Shown: positions 1 to 8,100 of the stretch, piece by piece
Layout of the letters: every line of letters begins with the position of its first letter
How positions within the stretch are numbered: position 1 is the first letter of the stretch
Source of the DNA: Bacteroidales bacterium
Lineage (GTDB): Bacteria > Bacteroidota > Bacteroidia > Bacteroidales > GWF2-38-335
Direction: 5' to 3'
Assembly: GCA_016936815.1 (NCBI GenBank)
Contig: JAFGXD010000136.1
Span: 1-34,161, forward strand
Length of the DNA: 34,161 bases
Position numbers and translations under genes: made by a program
The notes under the pieces: model-generated
Database searches by the model: none
Told to the model about the DNA's origin: nothing
The model's input: only the letters and a program-made list of their open reading frames with translations

Positions 1-1017
1 ACTATTGTTGTAATTATTTTGTTAGCGGTGGCAATTGGCGGTTATATAGGTTATGGGTATTATAATAAAATATATGGAAAAAACATTAAAATCGAACAAG
101 AAACAATACTTTATATTCCCACAGGAACAGACTACAACGGGTTGCTTTTCATTTTAACAGAACAAGGAATTATAGAAAATATTGAAGATTTTAAATGGGT
201 TGCCCAACAAAAAGATTTCAATAAGGTAAGGCCGGGAAAATATAAACTTTCTTCCGATATTGCCTCAAACAACGATTTGGTTAACTTTCTAAGGTCGGCA
301 CCACAAGAGCCGGTTATGGTAACAATTAACAATATTAGAAAACTGGAACAAGTTCCCGGTAAAATTGCTCCCTATTTTGAAATGGATTCAATTGCATTTG
401 CTCAGGTTATTTTAAATGAGGATGTTCATAGTAAATATGGCTTTACAAGCGAGCGATTTTTAACAATGTTTATTACCAATACTTATCAGTTTTACTGGAA
501 CACAACCCCGGAAGAATTTTTAGTTAGAATGGCCGATGAGTATAAAAAATTCTGGAACGACGATAGAAAAGCAAAGGCAGCAAAGTTAAATTTATCGCAG
601 TCGGATGTCTCGGTACTTGCTTCAATTGTTCAGGAAGAGCAAAATAAATTTGCAGACGAAAGACCAATGATAGCAGGAGTTTACGTTAACCGCATAAAGA
701 GAGGAATGGCTCTTGAAGCCGATCCTACATTAAAATTTGCATGGAATGATTTTTCTATAAAGAGAGTACTTAACAAGCATAAGGAAATTTTGTCGCCTTA
801 TAATACATATAAGGTAAACGGACTTCCTCCCGGGCCAATTTGCCTTCCCGAAATTTCATCCATAGATGCCGTATTAAACTACGAAAACCACGACTATATT
901 TTTATGTGTGCAAAAGACGATTTAAGCGGATATCATAGTTTTGCAAAAACCAATGCACAACACGAGCAAAACGCCAGAAGATATCAGCAGAAACTAAATG
1001 AATTAGGTATTAAATAG
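1..1017 (+). CDS. mltG: Endolytic murein transglycosylase MltG (YceG family), 5' end outside window
   Basis: MltG cleaves nascent peptidoglycan strands and is anchored in the inner membrane with its catalytic domain in the periplasm. The frame is open from base 1, so the true start lies upstream; the TTG at 19 is probably internal. The first codons encode a hydrophobic stretch (IVVIILLAVAIGGYIGYGYY), the expected N-terminal membrane anchor. The family core is clear: ASIVQEEQ near 616-642 (the conserved Glu of the ASI-x-x-x-E motif is kept), GVYVNRI and ADPTLKFAW near 679-741, and SPYNTYKVNGLPPGPI near 793-840, ending with the H-x-F and H-E-Q-N elements near the C-terminus. The stop is 6 bases before the phosphohexomutase start, so the two are probably cotranscribed. 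The call is firm; only the N-terminus is missing. Confidence 0.93.
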   Translation, partial: TIVVIILLAVAIGGYIGYGYYNKIYGKNIKIEQETILYIPTGTDYNGLLFILTEQGIIENIEDFKWVAQQKDFNKVRPGKYKLSSDIASNNDLVNFLRSAPQEPVMVTINNIRKLEQVPGKIAPYFEMDSIAFAQVILNEDVHSKYGFTSERFLTMFITNTYQFYWNTTPEEFLVRMADEYKKFWNDDRKAKAAKLNLSQSDVSVLASIVQEEQNKFADERPMIAGVYVNRIKRGMALEADPTLKFAWNDFSIKRVLNKHKEILSPYNTYKVNGLPPGPICLPEISSIDAVLNYENHDYIFMCAKDDLSGYHSFAKTNAQHEQNARRYQQKLNELGIK

Positions 1018-1023
1018 AAAGAA

Positions 1024-2433
1024 ATGACAAAAATTAAATTTGGAACCGATGGCTGGAGAGCTGTAATAGCTCACGAATTTACAGTTGAAAATGTTGCAAG
1101 AGTAAGCATTGCAGTAAGCAAATGGCTTCTTAGCAAAAACGACAAGCCCGTTGTTGTAATAGGTCACGATTGCCGCTTTGGAGGAAGCCTGTTTTTGGAA
1201 ACTGTAGCCAAAGTTTTTGCTTCTATGAAAATTAAGGTGAAAATGGCTGAAGGATTTGTTTCAACACCAATGGTTTCTTATGGAATTACAAAATACAAAG
1301 CAGATTTAGGAGTAGTTATTACTGCAAGTCATAATCCCCCCGAATACAACGGATATAAGCTAAAAGGCAGTTATGGAGGACCTTTAATGGAAAGCGACAC
1401 AAAGGATATTGAAAATATTATTCCGGCCGAAAACGATTTCTACCTTGATGCAATGAATATTGCTGATTTTACAAAAAAGGGATTTATTGAAAAAGTTGAT
1501 TTGGAAACCTTATATATAAACCATTTGCTTGAGAATTTCGATATTGAAAAACTTAGAAAATCAGGCTTCAAATTTGCTTACGATGCCATGTACGGTTCAG
1601 GGCAAAATGTTTTTAAAAGAATTATGCCAGAGGTAGATATGTTACATTGTGAAGAAAACGTGCTTTTTAATCATATTCCGCCAGAGCCTCTTCTAAAAAA
1701 TCTTCAGGAATTCAGTAATCACATAAAAAACTCGAAAACAATAGATTGCGGACTTGCGGTGGATGGCGATGCCGACAGAATAGCACTTTTCGATAATGAA
1801 GGGAATTACATAGACTCTCATCATATTATCTTGCTGCTTACATATTATTTAAAAAAGCATAAAAAGCAATCAGGAAAAGTTGTTACCGGGTTTTCTTCAA
1901 CAGTAAAAGTGGAAAAACTTTGTGAGCATTTAGGTATTGAAGTGCAAAGAGTAAGAATAGGCTTTAAAGACATTTGTAAAATAATGCTAAAAGAAGATGT
2001 TCTTGTGGGGGGTGAAGAATCGGGCGGAATAGCAATTAAGGGACATATACCTGAGCGAGACGGAGTTTGGATGGGTTTAACAATATGGACTTTAATGGCC
2101 GAAACAGGAAAATCGTTAAGGGAAATAATTGAAGAAATTTACAATATTACCGGAAAATTTGCTTTCGAAAGATCCGATTTGAGACTTGAACCCGGGTTAA
2201 AGAAAAGGATTGTAGAGAACTGTAAATCTAATGTTTACGAAACTTTTGGCAAATACAAAGTAACAAAAACCGACGATCTCGACGGTTTTAAATATTATTT
2301 TTCCGAAAACAGTTGGTTAATGATACGACCTTCCGGAACCGAGCCTGTGCTAAGAACTTATGCAGAAGCCGAAACCAAAGAAATAGCTTTAGATATATTG
2401 GAAAGTTGTTATAAAACAATAATAAAATCTTAA
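1024..2433 (+). CDS. Phosphoglucomutase/phosphomannomutase family protein (alpha-D-phosphohexomutase)
   Basis: The enzyme moves phosphate between C1 and C6 of a hexose in the cytoplasm, supplying sugar-1-phosphates for polysaccharide or wall precursors. All four family signatures are intact over 469 residues, the usual length. The phosphoserine loop is TASHNP (Ser102). The metal-binding loop is DGDADR (Asp247, 249, 251). The sugar-binding loop is GGEESGG (329-335). The phosphate-binding loop is RPSGTEP (435-441). I cannot tell from sequence alone whether glucose, mannose or another hexose phosphate is the main substrate. GlmM is less likely because the sugar loop reads GGEESGG followed by GHIPERDG, as in the PGM/PMM groups. 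It follows mltG by 6 bases and is followed by the ECF sigma promoter. Confidence 0.92.
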   Translation: MTKIKFGTDGWRAVIAHEFTVENVARVSIAVSKWLLSKNDKPVVVIGHDCRFGGSLFLETVAKVFASMKIKVKMAEGFVSTPMVSYGITKYKADLGVVITASHNPPEYNGYKLKGSYGGPLMESDTKDIENIIPAENDFYLDAMNIADFTKKGFIEKVDLETLYINHLLENFDIEKLRKSGFKFAYDAMYGSGQNVFKRIMPEVDMLHCEENVLFNHIPPEPLLKNLQEFSNHIKNSKTIDCGLAVDGDADRIALFDNEGNYIDSHHIILLLTYYLKKHKKQSGKVVTGFSSTVKVEKLCEHLGIEVQRVRIGFKDICKIMLKEDVLVGGEESGGIAIKGHIPERDGVWMGLTIWTLMAETGKSLREIIEEIYNITGKFAFERSDLRLEPGLKKRIVENCKSNVYETFGKYKVTKTDDLDGFKYYFSENSWLMIRPSGTEPVLRTYAEAETKEIALDILESCYKTIIKS

Positions 2434-2440
2434 AGTTATA

Positions 2441-2466
2441 AGCAACTAATTTTTTCAAACATCGTC
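2441..2466 (+). promoter_or_regulatory. Candidate ECF-sigma promoter of the sigma gene (autoregulation)
   Basis: A -35-like AGCAAC at 2441-2446 and a -10-like CGTC at 2463-2466 are separated by a 16-nt AT-rich spacer. The ATG of the sigma gene follows 20 nt downstream. The same bipartite motif precedes four other genes in this window. GC-rich -35 AAC and -10 CGTC elements at this spacing are typical of ECF sigma promoters in general; assignment to this particular sigma factor is inferred. Confidence 0.65.
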
Positions 2467-2486
2467 ATTGAGTCAAGACTGATTTT

Positions 2487-3077
2487 ATGGAATTTTCCTT
2501 ACCGGACGAACAAAAACAAATAATTGATGGATGCATAAAAGGCGACAGAAAATGTCAGCAACAGCTCCATAAATTGTTCTATGGTAAGATGTTGGCTGTT
2601 TGTTGTAGGTATGCTACCGATAGAGATGAGGCAAAAGATATTTTGCAAGACGGATTCATAAAAGTTTTTCAAAGAATAAAATCTTACGAAAGCAAAGGAG
2701 CATTGGAAGGTTGGGTTAGAAGAATAATAGTAAACAATGCAATAGATCACATTAGAAAGAAAAGAGATTTTGTTTTGTCGAATGAAGAAGACAGTCGATT
2801 AGAAAACCTTTCAGAAGAAAGCAGCGATATTCTCGAAGAAGAAAACTACACACAACTGAAAGCTGAAATAATAATGAATTTAATACAAAAGTTATCTCCT
2901 GCATACAAAGCTGTTTTTAATATGTATGTTTTGGAAAATCTATCTCATAAGGAAATAGCTGATATGTTGGGAATTAACGTAGGAACTTCTAAATCTAATT
3001 TGGCTAAAGCAAAAGCCAGATTAAAAGAAATGTTCGATGAATATGTAAATAATTGTAATAATCTAGGCAACTCTTAA
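2487..3077 (+). CDS. ECF-family RNA polymerase sigma factor
   Basis: A 196-residue sigma-70 family protein of the extracytoplasmic-function type, with only regions 2 and 4. Region 2 spans about residues 25-93, including DEAKDILQDGFIKVFQRI (region 2.2, core RNA polymerase binding) and GWVRRIIVNNAIDHIRKKR (2.3/2.4, -10 recognition). An acidic linker (about 96-122, SNEEDSRLENLSEESS) follows. Region 4 spans about 126-182, with the HTH in LSHKEIADMLGINVGTSKS (-35 recognition). The start at 2487 is chosen because the sequence begins directly at the family N-terminus and the candidate promoter lies just upstream. The next gene encodes a membrane protein of anti-sigma-like layout. I infer that this factor reads the ARGCAAC-N16/17-CGTC promoters found before its own gene, its partner and three adhesin operons. 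Confidence 0.93.
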   Translation: MEFSLPDEQKQIIDGCIKGDRKCQQQLHKLFYGKMLAVCCRYATDRDEAKDILQDGFIKVFQRIKSYESKGALEGWVRRIIVNNAIDHIRKKRDFVLSNEEDSRLENLSEESSDILEEENYTQLKAEIIMNLIQKLSPAYKAVFNMYVLENLSHKEIADMLGINVGTSKSNLAKAKARLKEMFDEYVNNCNNLGNS

Positions 3078-3091
3078 ACAAAACCTTCGTC
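3066..3091 (+). promoter_or_regulatory. Candidate ECF-sigma promoter of the anti-sigma-like gene, overlapping the sigma stop codon
   Basis: GGCAAC at 3066-3071 is also the Gly-Asn codon pair near the end of the sigma gene. A 16-nt spacer contains the sigma stop codon (3075-3077), and CGTC is at 3088-3091. The predicted transcription start would fall just before the TTG start at 3118. This gives the membrane partner its own copy of the motif besides any read-through from the sigma promoter. Confidence 0.58.
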
Positions 3092-3117
3092 TATTAGATG
3101 AAAAATGATAAAAAAAA

Positions 3118-4374
3118 TTGAAAGGCAATAAATTAAATATAGAACAATTCGTTAAGAACCAGCTCGATAACCACGAGTATTCTTATGATGCCGGAGAATG
3201 GGGAAAGTTAGAAAAAAAGCTTTCCGGTTCTAAATCGTCTTTTTTTAATAATCCCTTATCATATATTTCGGCAGCAATTATTGTCTTAGGTGTTATATTA
3301 ACTCTTAATTACACAAATAGCTTTGAAACTGAAAAACCGGTAAAATCGCAAAAAGTAATAGAACAAAACTTGTTGGAGAATATTACACTGCCTAAAAAGG
3401 AAGTTGCTGAAATTCTAATTGAGAAACCGACTGAAAAAATTGGTGAATCTCCTATAAATGAAAATCATACTAATAATAACGATTCTTCAGAGGATAGAAA
3501 TTTTATTCAAGAGGAAAAGAAAGAGACCGTAGAAAAATTTAAACTATTTGCAGAGGATCAAAAGGAATGTATTAAAGATATTGACAATAAAACAAATGAA
3601 GCAAAAGAACCTTGTGCATTGTTTGAAATTAATGTTCTTGAAGGCTGTGTTCCTTTGGAAATTGTTTTAACACCTTACGAAAAGTCAGATTCTATGGTCT
3701 ACTTGTGGGATTTTGGAAATGGATCAGTTTCTAATAAAATTTCCGGAAGATATAAGTATAATGAAGCCGGAAACTATAATGTTAGTCTAACAGTAAAGTA
3801 TTTTAAATCGGAAAAAGTTGTTACATATCGCTATAATCAGCCTGTTGTAGTAAATGCCGGTCCAAAAATTGATTTCGATTATGAAATAAACAATACAACT
3901 GCAAAATTTACTGTTTTGTCGGAACTGAATCTCGATTATTTATGGAAATTTGGCGATGGCAGTACATCTGATCAATTAAATCCCGAACATATTTATTCAA
4001 GAAGTGGTAATTTTAAAGTTGAACTTGAGGCAAAAGCTCAAAATTCATGTAAATCTGAATTTTCGAAAACAGTAAAAATTGAAAAGGAGAAAGATTACAT
4101 TATGCCGGAAGCCTTTAAGCCGGATGGAGATGGATTTAACGACTTCTTTGGACCTGTTTTCAGAACAACAGATTTAGTTTATTACGAGATGCAAATTTTT
4201 AACCAACACGGTCTTTTGGTTTTCACTACTAAAGATATTGATAAACCTTGGGACGGAAGGATTTTGGGAAGAAACGACATTTGCGATCAGGGAGTGTATG
4301 TTTTCGTAATAAAAACCACAGATAAATACGGAAATTCTCTAACCGAAAAAGGCCATTTTTCACTCCTAAAATAA
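3118..4374 (+). CDS. Anti-sigma-like single-pass membrane protein with PKD domains and a T9SS type-B-like C-terminal domain
   Basis: A 418-residue protein directly after the ECF sigma gene. Residues 1-45 are predicted cytoplasmic; the stretch FVKNQLDNHEYSYDAGEWGKL resembles the short N-termini, with a conserved Trp, of Bacteroidota anti-sigma-type membrane proteins. Residues about 47-66 (PLSYISAAIIVLGVILTLNY) form one transmembrane helix, and no signal peptide is seen. A Lys/Glu-rich linker runs to about 155. Two PKD-like domains follow: about 158-245 (YLWDFGNGSVS) and 248-325 (YLWKFGDGSTS). Residues about 328-418 match the gliding-motility/T9SS type-B C-terminal domain: EAFKPDGDGFNDFF, MQIFNQHGLLVF, WDGR, GVYVFVI, GHFSLLK. 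The start is TTG; in-frame TGA (3106) and TAA (3109) lie just upstream and no ATG fits. An anti-sigma role is inferred from position, topology and N-terminus. No classical ASD or FecR domain is recognisable. Confidence 0.75.
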   Translation: MKGNKLNIEQFVKNQLDNHEYSYDAGEWGKLEKKLSGSKSSFFNNPLSYISAAIIVLGVILTLNYTNSFETEKPVKSQKVIEQNLLENITLPKKEVAEILIEKPTEKIGESPINENHTNNNDSSEDRNFIQEEKKETVEKFKLFAEDQKECIKDIDNKTNEAKEPCALFEINVLEGCVPLEIVLTPYEKSDSMVYLWDFGNGSVSNKISGRYKYNEAGNYNVSLTVKYFKSEKVVTYRYNQPVVVNAGPKIDFDYEINNTTAKFTVLSELNLDYLWKFGDGSTSDQLNPEHIYSRSGNFKVELEAKAQNSCKSEFSKTVKIEKEKDYIMPEAFKPDGDGFNDFFGPVFRTTDLVYYEMQIFNQHGLLVFTTKDIDKPWDGRILGRNDICDQGVYVFVIKTTDKYGNSLTEKGHFSLLK

Positions 4375-4391
4375 AATCCGTATTACTACCT

Positions 4392-4407
4392 AAGTGATTT
4401 TCTTATC
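4392..4407 (+). terminator. Weak inverted repeat after the anti-sigma-like gene
   Basis: GTGAT and ATCAC form a 5-bp stem around a 6-nt loop, 17 bases after the stop at 4374. No strong T-run follows, so this is at best a weak terminator. Its left arm is part of a 13-base string (ACCTAAGTGATTT) that recurs at 18978-18990. Confidence 0.2.
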
Positions 4408-4523
4408 ACAAATTTCAATTCATTCATCATAAAAAATTAGGGGTTTTGTCAACAATTATTAAAATCTTCAATAGTCATTACCCTTTTGCCTAAATTAGCT
4501 TCATAAAATCTATGTATTTTCAA

Positions 4524-4549
4524 GGCAACCAATAGTAATTACTACCGTC
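4524..4549 (+). promoter_or_regulatory. Candidate ECF-sigma promoter of adhesin module A
   Basis: GGCAAC at 4524-4529, a 16-nt spacer and CGTC at 4546-4549 lie 40 nt before the ATG at 4590. The rest of the 4375-4589 gap is AT-rich and holds a short inverted repeat (4392-4407) but no gene. Confidence 0.6.
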
Positions 4550-4589
4550 TTGAGAATACGTAGTAGTAAGTACAATAAAACTAAATAAA

Positions 4590-5162
4590 ATGAAAAAATT
4601 ATTTCTTTCAATCGTTCTGGTAGCATTAGCAGTTTCCTTTACCTTTTCACAAGAAAAGAGAATTGACTTTAATTCTAATCCAATAAAATCGAAGGCCGAG
4701 GTTGAGAAACCGGGGTTTAGAGCAGTTTCTTTTGTTTTGCTTGGAATATCGAACGAAAGCAAGAAAATAGAGGTTCAGGAATTGCTTAATAACAGTGGAA
4801 TGGTTTCCGATTGTAAAGTTCAACTATCGGGAAAGTGTTTTATGTTTTTGAAAGAAGAAATTACAGCCGATGAACTTAGAGCCAATTATCTCTTACCAAA
4901 TTTGGTAGATTATGATTTTACTTCAGTTAAAATAATTGACAAGAGCTTATTGGGCAAAACACCGGCAAAACTTCCTGCTGATTATCCAAAGTTTATTAAT
5001 ACCGGAAACCCCGAAGCCGACAAGGCAGATTACGATGCAAGAAAAAAAGAATGGATTGAAAATAATCCTGAAGAATACAAGAAAATTTCGGAAGGAAATC
5101 CAAGCGAAGAGGAAAAAAGAAGAGAAGAAATTATTAAAATAGAAAAATCCAAATCTAACTAG
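4590..5162 (+). CDS. Small secreted protein with predicted ferredoxin/HMA-like core, partner of adhesin 1
   Basis: A 190-residue protein of no family I can name. Residues 1-20 (MKKLFLSIVLVALAVSFTFS, then Q) form a signal peptide. Residues about 43-120 read as a beta-alpha-beta-beta-alpha-beta pattern: VSFVLLGI, a helix with KKIEVQELLNN, CKVQL, KCFMFL, a helix with ADELRANYLL, and SVKIID. This would be a ferredoxin/HMA-like fold. No CxxC metal site is present, so a metal-chaperone role is unlikely. The C-terminal part has a PK-x3-TGN-x3-D-x3-Y-x6-W motif (PKFINTGNPEAD...Y...W) shared with the protein at 19006, then a charged Glu/Lys tail. It begins an operon with the giant adhesin 25 bases downstream and has its own candidate ECF promoter. 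Fold and partnership are inferences from sequence pattern and from recurrence of the arrangement three times. Confidence 0.8.
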   Translation: MKKLFLSIVLVALAVSFTFSQEKRIDFNSNPIKSKAEVEKPGFRAVSFVLLGISNESKKIEVQELLNNSGMVSDCKVQLSGKCFMFLKEEITADELRANYLLPNLVDYDFTSVKIIDKSLLGKTPAKLPADYPKFINTGNPEADKADYDARKKEWIENNPEEYKKISEGNPSEEEKRREEIIKIEKSKSN

Positions 5163-5187
5163 ACCCTACCTACCAAAACTAAATATC

Positions 5188-8100
5188 ATGAAGAAACGCA
5201 TTTTTTTGTTACTGACATTTGCCATTTTTTTCTTTCAAATTGCAAATTCGCAATGTTACAATTGTGACAGTAATTATCCTTCAGGAACAGCCTCAACAAC
5301 ATCTAGCACACTAACTACTGTTTCTACAATTATCTACGGTGGCGATTACTCGTATTACAATGTTACAATGGGGGAAACATATACATGGACAACTTGTGGA
5401 GATTCGGATTTCGATACGCAATTAACCCTTTTTAATACTACTTGTGGAGGAACAGTTTTAGATTATAGTGACGATGATTGCGGAACACAATCTACAATAA
5501 CATGGACGGCTACTTATACAGGAACTGTAGCCTTACTTGTTAGTCAGTACCCATGTACAACTAATACAACAAGTATGACGGTGCAATGGGCTTGTACATC
5601 TTGTGGAACAACTTCAGATATTTTAATTACAGGTTGCACCGGAAATTTCTACGATTTAGGTGGTGCAGCAGGTTCATACAGCAATAATGAATCTCAAACA
5701 TGGACTTTCTGTCCAGACAATCCCGGTTCTTTAATATCTGTTAATTTTACTACTTGGGATGTTGAGTCAGGTGGAAACTGGGATCAATTGCTTGTTTATA
5801 ACGGCAATAGTACTGCTGCGCCATACATGATTACCGGTGATGGATTAAACACTTTACTAGGAGTAGTGCAGGCAACTCCGGCAAACGTATCGGGTTGTTT
5901 AACATTTGAATGGTCTTCTGATGGGTCGGGAACTGCTCCCGGTTGGGCTGCAACTATTTCTTGCACAAATCCTTGTCAAGATATTATTGCCGTTTGGAAT
6001 GGAAGCAATCCTCCTGCAATTTACGATGCTGTTGACGGTTCATATTATATCGACATTTGCGCAGGAGAAACAGTTACTTTTAACGCTTATGGAAATTATC
6101 CGGAAAATGGAACAAGTTATACCCAATCTGATGCAACTTCAACTTTCTCATGGAATTTTGATGATGGAGCTACAGGAACTGGAACAACAGTAAATCACAC
6201 ATATAATACAGAAGGAGGATTCGATGTAGATCTTACTATTACTGATATTACGGGTTGTATTAATGCAAATGATATTGGTGTAAGGGTAAGAGTGTCTACA
6301 ACACCAATTTTTGCTGGAACAATGTCGAATGATTATAGTATTTGTGTTGGGGAATGTGCAAACTTAACAGGAGTTGTTACCCCTCAGCTTTGGCAATATC
6401 CTAGTAGTCAAACTTGGGCAGGAACTACTTTCCTTCCAGACGGTAGCGGTGTTTCCTATACTACAGGTTTAACTTTCGATGAGTTTAATCCGGGACAAAC
6501 TGTAACATCAATAAATGATATTGACGAGATTTGTCTTAATATGGAACATTCTTATGTGGGCGACCTTGATGTTTATATTGAATGTCCTAATGGTCAAACA
6601 ACCCAACTTTTCGATACTTATAACGGAGTAGGGAGTTCAGAATATTTGGGTGAGGCCACAGACTATTCTTCAAATCCCGGTGTTGGATACGATTATTGTT
6701 TCTCGCCAACATCAACAAATGGAACATTTATTGATTTGATTAATGGAGGTGCACCAACTTATAGCTATGTTGATGCTGATGGAAATACTGTAACTTCTCA
6801 TGCTTATATTCCGGCAGGAACCTATGAAGCAGAAGGAAACTGGGCTAATCTTATTGGCTGCCCATTAAATGGAACTTGGACAATTCACGTAACCGACCAT
6901 TTAAGTGCTGATGATGGTTATATATTCTCATGGGGCATTGGTTTCGATCCTTCTCTTTATCCAACAATGTGGGATTTTACTCCAACGGTTGTTTCTCAAT
7001 CATGGTCGGGTAACGGTGTTGGAGCAGGAAACCCAACAACAGCATGTCCTACTTCCACAGGTAATATGTCTTATGTTTATTCAATAACTGATAATTTTGG
7101 TTGTACTTATGACACCACAATAACTATAACCGTTTCATCACTTACAATAACTACCAGTCAGGTTAATGTTTCCTGCTTTGGTGGTTCTAATGGTTCTGCC
7201 ACTGTAACTTCTGCATCAGGTGGCACAGCACCCTATTCTTATACATGGTCTCCTAATGTTTCTTCCGGCAATTCTGCAACAGGATTAGCCGCAGGAACAT
7301 ATTCGGTTACCGTTAACGATGCAACAGGCTGTGGAGCAATTAACTCGTTTACAATTACCCAACCTGCCGCAATGTCTTATTCAACAAGTACTACAGCCGA
7401 CAACTGCGGAGCATGCGATGGTACTGCAACCGTTGGTGCTGTTAGTGGTGGCACAGCTCCATATACTTATTTATGGCAGGGTGGACAAACTACTAGTCCT
7501 GCAACAAACTTATGTGCAGGAACTTATAGTGTTGTTGTAACAGACGCTGCCGGTTGTACAATTGGTAATTCTGCAACTGTTACCGGAACAGGTAGTGTTA
7601 CAGCAGGCTTTACTTACAATGGAAACCAGTGTCTGAACGGTGGTGCTAATAGTTATTGTTTTACCAACACCGGCACATCTGGTGTTTCATACTCATGGAA
7701 CTTTGGCGATGGAGTTGGAACATCAACTGCTCCAAACCCTTGCTATTCTTATACAAGCACCGGAACTTATACCGTAACTCAAACTGTTATAGATGGTGCT
7801 TGCACAGATGTGGCTACTATGAATGTTACTGTTTATGCTCATCCTACACTTACAATTACTGTAACAGATGCCACTTGTAACGGCTCCTGTAACGGAACTG
7901 CAACTGCAACACCTTCAGGCGGTTCAGGAACATATAACTATCAATGGGCTGCCGGTGCGGGAAGTCAAACTACCCAAACTGCAACTGCTTTGTGCGCAGG
8001 AACATACGGAATAACTGTTAACGACACCTATGGTTGTTCCGTAACCGGTTCTGCAACTATATCTGAACCAGTGGGAATAACTCTAACAGCATCAAGTAGT

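Noticed and set aside
4590-5162. Metal-chaperone (HMA) function for the small secreted proteins
   Set aside because: The predicted fold is compatible, but none of the four has a CxxC metal-binding motif.
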